A DNA stretch of 5,052 nucleotides from Sphingomonadaceae bacterium (GTDB lineage Bacteria > Pseudomonadota > Alphaproteobacteria > Sphingomonadales > Sphingomonadaceae), in NCBI GenBank assembly GCA_014380205.1, contig JACMKH010000275.1, positions 1 to 5,052 of the forward strand, written 5' to 3'. This document shows, one piece after another, positions 1-5,052 of this stretch. Position 1 is the stretch's first letter; each line of letters begins with the position of its first letter. The translations under genes and the position numbers were made by a program. The notes beneath the pieces were generated by a model. That model ran no database searches. It was not told the origin of the DNA and saw only the letters and a program-made list of their open reading frames with translations.

Positions 1-1
1 C

Positions 2-646
2 GAGCCCGCGCTCCCCGATGGCACGCTCGCCGGCGCGCGCGGCGGCAGCGGCAACTGGTCGATCGTCTTCACCGGCAAATCCGCGCACGCCGGCCGCAAT
101 CCCGAGGAGGGCCGCAACGCGCTGCTCGCCGCCGCCGATCTTGCCCTCCGCCTCGAAGCCGCGATCGGCCCCGGCCTCAAGGTCAACCCCGCCAAGATCG
201 AGGGCGGGAGCGCGAGCAACGTCGTCCCCGCCCACGCCGTCCTGCGTCTCAACATGCGCCCCGCAAGTCCCGAGGATCAGGCGCGCGCGCAGGCGGTTCT
301 CGACGAGGCTGTCGCTGAAGTTGCCGGACAACGCGAGGTGGACATCCTCGTCCACGGCGGCTTCGGCCGCCCGCCCAAGCCGATCGATCCGGGCGCGGAA
401 AAGCTGTTCGGCCTCGTCAAATCCTGCGGCGCCGATCTCGGCCTCGATATCGGCTGGCGCGCGACAGGCGGCGTGTGCGACGGCAACAACATCGCCGCAT
501 GCGGCGTCCCCGTGGTCGACACGATGGGCGTCCGCGGCGGCGCGATCCATTCGCCGGACGAGTATCTCATCGTCGAAAGTCTCGCCGAGCGCGCGCGGCT
601 GTCGGCGTTGGTGCTGCTGCGGCTGGCCGAAAAGGGGGGATTATGA
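2..646 (+). CDS. M20-family metallohydrolase (ArgE/DapE/CPG2-like), 3' part
   Basis: The gene is cut by the left edge; 214 C-terminal residues are visible, read in frame from base 2. The family consists of cytosolic two-metal amidohydrolases that remove acyl or peptide groups from amino acids. The fragment opens with Glu-Pro, which aligns by eye with the carboxypeptidase G2 segment bearing a metal-ligand Glu. Next comes the start of the dimerisation (lid) domain, with the motif [19 protein letters not shown] (window residues 23-41; the conserved His is codon 86-88) and later a GGSASNVVP motif. The C-terminal part returns to the catalytic domain with GGVCDGNN and then AIHSPDEYL, whose His (codon 548-550) is the expected last metal ligand. 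The stop overlaps the astA start (ATGA, 643-646), so it is probably co-transcribed with astA and astB. This context suggests an acyl-amino acid substrate such as N-succinylglutamate, but that is inference. The family call is firm and the substrate unknown. The Met at 254 is internal, not a start. Confidence 0.9.
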   Translation, partial: EPALPDGTLAGARGGSGNWSIVFTGKSAHAGRNPEEGRNALLAAADLALRLEAAIGPGLKVNPAKIEGGSASNVVPAHAVLRLNMRPASPEDQARAQAVLDEAVAEVAGQREVDILVHGGFGRPPKPIDPGAEKLFGLVKSCGADLGLDIGWRATGGVCDGNNIAACGVPVVDTMGVRGGAIHSPDEYLIVESLAERARLSALVLLRLAEKGGL

Positions 647-1656
647 GCTTCGTGGTGCGCGCCGCGCGATCGGGCGATCTCGATCAGATCTATGAGATGG
701 CCAAGCTGACGGGCGGCGGCTTCACCAACCTCCCCGCCGACCGCGAGGCGCTCGCGATCAAGCTCGAGCGCTCCGAACGCGCCTATGCGGCAGTCGACGC
801 CGAGCCCGCCAACGATCTGTTCTTCCTGGCGCTCGAGGATGCATCGAGCGGCCAGATCCGCGGGACCGCCCTGATCTTCGCGGCGATCGGCCGGCGCTGG
901 CCCTTCTACAGCTATCGGATCAGCACGCTCACCCAGCGCAGCGAGGAATTGAACCGCACGTTCAGCGCGGCGATGCTCACGCTCACCACCGACTATGAGG
1001 GCGCCTCCGAGGTCGGTGGGCTGTTCCTCCATCCCAACGAGCGCGCGGGCGGGCTCGGGTTGCTGCTCGCGCGCAGCCGCTATCTGTTCATCGCGATGCA
1101 CCGCGCGCGCTTCGGCAAACGCGTCATCGCCGAGCTGAGGGGCGTGATAGACGAGGCGGGCGCCTCGCCCTTCTGGGACGGGCTCGCGGGGCGCTTCTTC
1201 GGGATGGACTTCCGCGAGGCCGACGCGTTCAACGCCACCCACGGCAACCAGTTCATCGCTGATCTGATGCCCAAACACCCGATCTATCTCGACATGCTTC
1301 CCGAAAGCGCGCGCGCGGTGATGGGCGTGCCCCATCCCTCGGGCCGCGCCGCGCTGCGCATGCTCGAGAAGGAGGGTTTCGAGATGAAGGGCTATATCGA
1401 CATCTTCGACGGGGGCCCGACCGTCGAGGCCGAGATCGACGAGCTCAAGAGCGTGGCCGAATCGCGCGAAGGGGTCATCGCTGCGGCCGACGCCGGGGGC
1501 GGATGGAGCTGCCTCATCGCGCATGGGTTCAACGCCGATTTCCGCTGCTGCCTGGGCGGCGTCGAGGGGCGCGAGGACGGCGTCGCGATCGACGCGGAGG
1601 CGGCGGCGCTGCTCGGCGCCGAGACGGGCGACAGCGTCCGCTACGTCGCGCGGTGA
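643..1656 (+). CDS. astA: Arginine N-succinyltransferase
   Basis: This cytosolic enzyme transfers succinyl from succinyl-CoA to the alpha-amino group of L-arginine, the first committed step of the AST pathway of arginine catabolism. The product has 337 residues, close to the usual length of about 340. The N-terminus ([20 protein letters not shown]) has the typical GNAT-like opening of AstA. Family motifs follow: [11 protein letters not shown] (24-34), [15 protein letters not shown] (91-105), [10 protein letters not shown] (125-134), [18 protein letters not shown] (161-178) and [20 protein letters not shown] (227-246). His231 matches by eye the family's conserved catalytic His (His229 of E. 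coli). I chose ATG 643 because it begins the conserved N-terminus, overlaps the upstream stop as ATGA, and follows a purine-rich AAAGGGGGGA (631-640) that can serve as ribosome binding site. An in-frame ATG at 475 would add 56 arginine-rich residues made by the wrong frame of the M20 gene. The 4-base overlap implies translational coupling. Confidence 0.96.
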   Translation: MSFVVRAARSGDLDQIYEMAKLTGGGFTNLPADREALAIKLERSERAYAAVDAEPANDLFFLALEDASSGQIRGTALIFAAIGRRWPFYSYRISTLTQRSEELNRTFSAAMLTLTTDYEGASEVGGLFLHPNERAGGLGLLLARSRYLFIAMHRARFGKRVIAELRGVIDEAGASPFWDGLAGRFFGMDFREADAFNATHGNQFIADLMPKHPIYLDMLPESARAVMGVPHPSGRAALRMLEKEGFEMKGYIDIFDGGPTVEAEIDELKSVAESREGVIAAADAGGGWSCLIAHGFNADFRCCLGGVEGREDGVAIDAEAAALLGAETGDSVRYVAR

Positions 1657-1660
1657 GCCG

Positions 1661-2908
1661 ATGAGCCTGGTCGAGATCAATTTCGACGGCATCGTCGGCC
1701 CCTCGCACAATTATGCGGGGCTCAGCCTCGGCAACCTCGCTTCGGCGCGCAACGCGGGGGCAATCTCGCACCCGCGCGCGGCCGCGCTCCAGGGTGTCGA
1801 CAAGATGCGCGCCAATCTCGGGCTGGGGCTGACGCAGGGCGTCTTCCTTCCCCATCCGCGCCCCGACCGCGCCTGGCTCGAGTGGCTCGGCGCGACGATC
1901 GAGACGGTCGAACCCTATCTTCTCGCCAATGCGCTTTCGGCCTCGGCGATGTGGGCGGCAAACGCCGCAACCGTCTCGCCGTCCCCCGACACCGTCGACG
2001 GACGCTGCCACCTCAGCGTCGCCAATCTGATCTCCATGCCCCATCGCAGCCATGAATGGCATTGCACGATTGCGCAGCTTCGCATCGCCTTCGCCGACGA
2101 GCGCGCCTTCGCGGTCCACGGCCCGATCCCGGCGCCGTTCGGCGACGAGGGCGCCGCCAACCATATGCGCCTCGCGCCACGCCATGATGCGGCGGGGCTC
2201 GAGGTCTTCGTTTATGGCGCGCGCGGAGGGCCCTTCCCCACGCGCCAGCATGTCGAAGCGTGCAAGGCCATCGCCCGGTTGCACGGGATACATTCGGCGC
2301 TGTTCGTCCAGCAGTCGGAGGAAGCGATCGCCGCCGGAGCCTTCCACAATGATGTGGTCGCGGTGGCGAACGAGAATGTGCTGTTCTGCCACGAGCGGGC
2401 GTTCGAGCATCGCGGCAATTTTTTGGCGGCGCTCCGCGACGAATTCCCGTGGGTCGAGATCGTCGAGGTCCCCGCCGATCGCGTCTCGCTCGCCGATGCG
2501 ATCGCGAGCTATCTGTTCAACGCGCAGCTTGTCACGCTGCCCCAGGGCGGGATGGCGCTGATCCTCCCGACCGAGGCGCGCGACAATGCCTGCGTGTGGG
2601 GATGGCTCGAGGAGATGGTCGCGGGCAACGGCCCGATCCGCCGGCTCATCCCGGTCGACGTGCGCCAGTCGATGGCCAATGGCGGCGGCCCCGCCTGCCT
2701 GCGCCTGCGCGTGCTCTGCGATCCCGCGACGGTCGATCCCCGCTTCCTCGTCGACGAGGCCAAGCTCGATCGTATCTCCGAAGTCGTCGCCGCGCGCTGG
2801 CCCGAGGCGATCGCCGCCGACGCGCTCGATGACCCCGCGCTGTGGGACCGGATCGAGCAGGCGCGCGCCGCGCTGCTCGACGCGCTCGATCTTGCCGAGC
2901 TCGCCTGA
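1661..2908 (+). CDS. astB: N-succinylarginine dihydrolase
   Basis: AstB hydrolyses N2-succinylarginine to N2-succinylornithine, two NH3 and CO2, the second AST step and the one that releases nitrogen. It belongs to the pentein (guanidino-modifying) superfamily and acts in the cytosol. The product has 415 residues, somewhat shorter than E. coli AstB (about 447). Visible motifs are the start EINFDGIVGPSHNYAGLS (5-22), substrate-site AGLSLGNLAS (19-28), Asn101 in MWAANAATVSPS, MPHR (126-129), GDEGAANHMR (161-170; Glu163), AGAFHNDVVAVAN (226-238; His229) and NGGGPACLRLRVL (340-352; Cys346). Glu163, His229 and Cys346 correspond by position and motif to the E. coli Glu174/His248/Cys365 triad, so the enzyme should be active. 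ATG 1661 is 4 bases after the astA stop and begins the family N-terminus; the earlier in-frame ATG at 1523 would add 46 low-complexity residues inside astA. The upstream GGTGAG (1652-1657) is only a weak, closely spaced ribosome binding site, so coupling to astA translation is likely. Confidence 0.97.
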   Translation: MSLVEINFDGIVGPSHNYAGLSLGNLASARNAGAISHPRAAALQGVDKMRANLGLGLTQGVFLPHPRPDRAWLEWLGATIETVEPYLLANALSASAMWAANAATVSPSPDTVDGRCHLSVANLISMPHRSHEWHCTIAQLRIAFADERAFAVHGPIPAPFGDEGAANHMRLAPRHDAAGLEVFVYGARGGPFPTRQHVEACKAIARLHGIHSALFVQQSEEAIAAGAFHNDVVAVANENVLFCHERAFEHRGNFLAALRDEFPWVEIVEVPADRVSLADAIASYLFNAQLVTLPQGGMALILPTEARDNACVWGWLEEMVAGNGPIRRLIPVDVRQSMANGGGPACLRLRVLCDPATVDPRFLVDEAKLDRISEVVAARWPEAIAADALDDPALWDRIEQARAALLDALDLAELA

Positions 2909-2921
2909 GCGATCCGTCGGA

Positions 2922-2936
2922 TTAACTTACAGTTTA
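2922..2936 (+). promoter_or_regulatory. Possible CtrA-like box
   Basis: TTAACTTACAGTTTA stands out as an AT-rich patch in GC-rich DNA. It matches the alphaproteobacterial CtrA recognition pattern TTAA-N7-TTAA at seven of eight fixed bases (TTTA in place of the second TTAA), with the correct 7-base spacer. It lies 66 bases upstream of the small membrane protein gene and just after astB. A match this short can occur by chance, and no experimental or comparative support is visible here. Confidence 0.3.
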
Positions 2937-2964
2937 CCGCGTTCGGCAACCCAAACCCACGCGA

Positions 2965-2983
2965 TTGCGCGCTTGGCGCGCGA
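2965..2983 (+). other. GC-rich stem-loop between astB and the small membrane gene
   Basis: GCGCGC (2967-2972) pairs with GCGCGC (2976-2981) across a TTG loop, extended by one G-U and one T-A pair to about 8 bp. It sits 57 bases after the astB stop and is followed by AT-richer sequence (AATTGCTTAACGTTT), but there is no T run. It could weakly terminate the hydrolase-astA-astB transcript or act in the leader of the next gene. GC alternation also produces such hairpins by chance in this genome. Confidence 0.25.
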
Positions 2984-3001
2984 ATTGCTTAACGTTTCGC
3001 C

Positions 3002-3274
3002 ATGTGGAGGCGCATCGCTCGGCTGTTCGTGATCAAGACGCGCTTCGAGGCGTATTTGATCATCTATGCGCTCGCGGTCGGCGCGACGGCGCGGGGCTTC
3101 GACTATCTCGACGAGTATCCCGGCGTCGGCGGCTATCTCCTCGCGCTCGCCTGCACGGGCGCGGTGTTCCTCGGCGGCGCCAAAATCCTCGATGCGACGC
3201 CCAAGCGCGTCAAGCCTTCCCCCGAACGGCGAAGGCGCGTCGTCGCGCGCGCCTCGCGCGACGGCCGGGGCTAG
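3002..3274 (+). CDS. Small predicted two-helix membrane protein, function unknown
   Basis: The protein has 90 residues. The N-terminus is basic (MWRRIARLFVIKTRF), followed by a hydrophobic stretch at about 16-31 (EAYLIIYALAVGATAR), an acidic turn FDYLDEYPG (33-41), a second hydrophobic segment at about 42-61 ending GAVFLGGAKILD, and an arginine-rich tail (68-89). This pattern fits a small inner-membrane protein with both ends in the cytoplasm by the positive-inside rule. It resembles uncharacterised small proteins I associate with sphingomonads, but I cannot name a family. ATG 3002 is the only plausible start: an in-frame TAA lies at 2990-2992 and no alternative start codon occurs between. 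No Shine-Dalgarno sequence precedes it (TTAACGTTTCGCC), so a leaderless or weakly initiated message is possible. Having its own upstream gap, it is probably transcribed separately from astB. Coding status rests on the coherent amphipathic-free hydrophobic pattern and on a normal G/C-ending codon bias. Confidence 0.75.
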   Translation: MWRRIARLFVIKTRFEAYLIIYALAVGATARGFDYLDEYPGVGGYLLALACTGAVFLGGAKILDATPKRVKPSPERRRRVVARASRDGRG

Positions 3275-3289
3275 CCGACTTCCTTCGGC
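3274..3289 (+). terminator. Weak stem-loop at the end of the small membrane gene
   Basis: GCCGA (3274-3278) pairs with TCGGC (3285-3289) across a six-base pyrimidine-rich loop, starting at the last base of the stop codon. There is no T run after it, so it is at best a weak intrinsic terminator. Confidence 0.2.
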
Positions 3290-3466
3290 GCGTGGAGCGG
3301 CGACTAAACCGAATGTCGCATTAGGCACCGGCTCACGCGCGCCAATCTCGTCACGACGAGCCTCCAGCAGGGAGCTTAGCGACCCCGGGCAACTTAGTGG
3401 GCTGCACAACGTTATCCCCGCCACGCTCCGGCCGCGTCCGGACTGTTCACCTGTCAGGATTAGCTC
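3290..3466. other. Non-coding gap before the alpha/beta hydrolase gene
   Basis: No convincing gene, tRNA or repeat is visible here. The frames that stay open across it give arginine- and serine-rich strings without recognisable motifs. Two short palindromes occur: CTCGT/ACGAG (3347-3351 with 3356-3360) and TCCGG/CCGGA near 3427-3442. The promoter of the downstream hydrolase gene presumably lies here, but no clear -35/-10 pair stands out. Confidence 0.5.
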
Positions 3467-4504
3467 ATGAAAAATGCCCGCCATTCGTCCGGCGACGCCG
3501 CTCCCCCGCAGTCGTCGTCACTCCGCTCAAGGCGGGGATGGGGCGCGGGGATCGCCGCTCTTGCCGCGGCGGGATCGGCGGCGGCGCTGTACAACTATCG
3601 CCGAGCGAAGGCGGCGGAGCAGGACAATCCCGCGCTCGGCAGCTTCATCGAAATCGACGGGGTGCCGCTTCACTACATCGAGCGTGGCGAAGGCCCCCCG
3701 GTCGTCCTGCTGCACGGCAACGGGACGATGATCCAGGACTGGATCGCCGCCGGCGTCTTCGACGAGCTGACCAAGACCCGCCGGGTCATCGCCTTCGATC
3801 GCCCCGGGTTCGGCCATAGCGCACGACCGCGCTCGACGATCTGGACGCCCGCGGCTCAAGCCCGCCTGATCGCGCAGGCGCTTGAGAAGCTGCGGGTCGA
3901 GGACGCGGTCGTGATCGGGCACAGCTTCGGGACGCTCGTGACGATCGCCCTGGCGCTCGATCACCGCCCTGCCGTCGGCGGCATCGTTCTCATCGGCGGA
4001 TATTTCTATCCGTCCGCTCGCGCGGATGTGCTCCTGGGCGCTCAACCCGCCGTCCCCGGTGTAGGTGACGTCCTGCGCTATACGATCTCGCCGCTGCTGG
4101 GCGCGGCGCTGCGGCCCCGGATCAACGCCAAGCTTTTTCGCCCTGCGCCCGTCTCGGAAGGCTGGCGCGAGCGCTTTCCCATGGAGATGGCGCTTCGACC
4201 GTCCCAGATCCGGGCCGAGGCCGCCGAAGCAGCCATCATGATTCCCGCCGCGGCCGGCCTGGCGAAACGATACGACGAGCTGACGCTCCCTGTAACGATC
4301 GTGGCGGGAGCGGGGGACCGCATCGTCGACATTGGCGATCAATCGCGACGTCTGCACAAGTCCCTTCCGCAGAGTCGATTTGTCGAGATCGATGGAGCGG
4401 GGCACATGGTTCACCACACCGCGAGCCAGGCGATAGTGGACGCAATCGAAGAATGCCTGGTCGCGCCGCATAACCTGAGCGCCGACGCAGAGGCGGCGCC
4501 GTAA
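3467..4504 (+). CDS. Membrane-anchored alpha/beta-fold hydrolase
   Basis: The product has 345 residues. A positively charged N-terminus (LRSRRGW, 19-25) precedes a hydrophobic Ala/Gly-rich segment (about 26-41), which looks like an uncleaved signal anchor, or less likely an export signal. The alpha/beta hydrolase fold follows from about residue 60: VVLLHGNGT (79-87; HGNG forms the oxyanion hole), FDRPGFGHSARP (110-121), nucleophile elbow GHSFG (151-155; Ser153), GAGDRIVD (281-288; Asp284) and GAGHMVHH (310-317; His313). All three catalytic residues are present, so an active serine hydrolase of the epoxide hydrolase/esterase/lactonase-like group is expected. A Ser nucleophile argues against epoxide hydrolase or haloalkane dehalogenase activity, which need Asp. 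The substrate cannot be read from sequence. ATG 3467 is preceded by AGGA (3456-3459) with a 7-base spacing, which supports this start. The gene stands alone between gaps and converges with the reductase gene 40 bases downstream. Confidence 0.92.
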   Translation: MKNARHSSGDAAPPQSSSLRSRRGWGAGIAALAAAGSAAALYNYRRAKAAEQDNPALGSFIEIDGVPLHYIERGEGPPVVLLHGNGTMIQDWIAAGVFDELTKTRRVIAFDRPGFGHSARPRSTIWTPAAQARLIAQALEKLRVEDAVVIGHSFGTLVTIALALDHRPAVGGIVLIGGYFYPSARADVLLGAQPAVPGVGDVLRYTISPLLGAALRPRINAKLFRPAPVSEGWRERFPMEMALRPSQIRAEAAEAAIMIPAAAGLAKRYDELTLPVTIVAGAGDRIVDIGDQSRRLHKSLPQSRFVEIDGAGHMVHHTASQAIVDAIEECLVAPHNLSADAEAAP

Positions 4505-4544
4505 CCCAGGCCGAGCCCGCTTGACCATCCGGCGAGTCGCGAGA

Positions 4545-5052
<508 letters not shown>

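Noticed and set aside
475..642. Upstream in-frame start for astA
   Set aside because: The added residues are the out-of-frame reading of the M20 C-terminus; the family N-terminus starts at 643.
18..695. Plus-strand open frame of 225 codons in the third frame over the M20 gene
   Set aside because: It has a Ser/Arg/Ala/Pro low-complexity translation, whereas the second frame carries clear M20 motifs.
277..1710. Minus-strand open frame of 477 codons opposite the M20 gene and astA
   Set aside because: It lies entirely antisense to well-recognised genes. Its translation is rich in Arg, Ala, Glu and Gly with no family motifs, as expected for the complementary frame of GC3-biased coding DNA.
1529..2410. 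Minus-strand open frame of 293 codons opposite astB
   Set aside because: It is a shadow of astB with an arginine-rich, motif-free translation.
3347..3360. Perfect 5-bp palindrome CTCGT-CACG-ACGAG as a terminator or operator
   Set aside because: It is too short to distinguish from chance, has no T run, and is not placed next to a gene end.
2927..3484. Minus-strand open frame of 185 codons spanning the small membrane gene and the gap
   Set aside because: No recognisable domain or hydrophobic pattern; it covers both a coding and a non-coding stretch and is best explained by high GC.
3527..4528. Minus-strand open frame of 333 codons opposite the alpha/beta hydrolase gene
   Set aside because: The plus strand has a complete catalytic triad and fold motifs in order; the antisense translation has none.

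Overview
The window looks like ordinary chromosomal DNA from a GC-rich alphaproteobacterium. Codons strongly prefer G or C at the third position, and the combination of a short AstB (415 residues), an M20 hydrolase joined to astA, and a small two-helix membrane protein suggests a sphingomonad (Sphingomonadales). That placement is an inference from protein character, not from a database search.

Positions 2-2908 carry a tightly packed plus-strand block: the 3' two thirds of an M20-family metallohydrolase gene, then astA (arginine N-succinyltransferase), then astB (N-succinylarginine dihydrolase). The hydrolase and astA share an ATGA overlap and astA and astB are 4 bases apart, so the three are almost certainly one transcript. 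Together astA and astB make the first two steps of the ammonia-producing arginine succinyltransferase (AST) pathway: arginine to N2-succinylarginine, then to N2-succinylornithine with release of two ammonia and CO2. The later enzymes (AstC, AstD, AstE) are not downstream; they must lie upstream of the window or elsewhere. The M20 hydrolase could supply the final desuccinylation normally done by AstE, which is the most interesting functional idea here.

Positions 2909-3001 are a short non-coding gap holding an AT-rich patch that resembles a CtrA box and a GC-rich stem-loop. It is followed by a 90-residue predicted membrane protein of unknown function (3002-3274) that has no visible ribosome binding site. 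A 192-base non-coding stretch (3275-3466) contains only weak short hairpins.

Positions 3467-4504 encode a membrane-anchored alpha/beta hydrolase with a complete Ser-Asp-His triad. It converges with a minus-strand DHFR/RibD-C-like reductase gene (4545 to beyond the right edge), whose start is outside the window. These two genes have no evident link to arginine catabolism.

I found no RNA genes, mobile elements, CRISPR arrays or long repeats. No clearly new system is visible; the findings are modest hypotheses about pathway completion and regulation.
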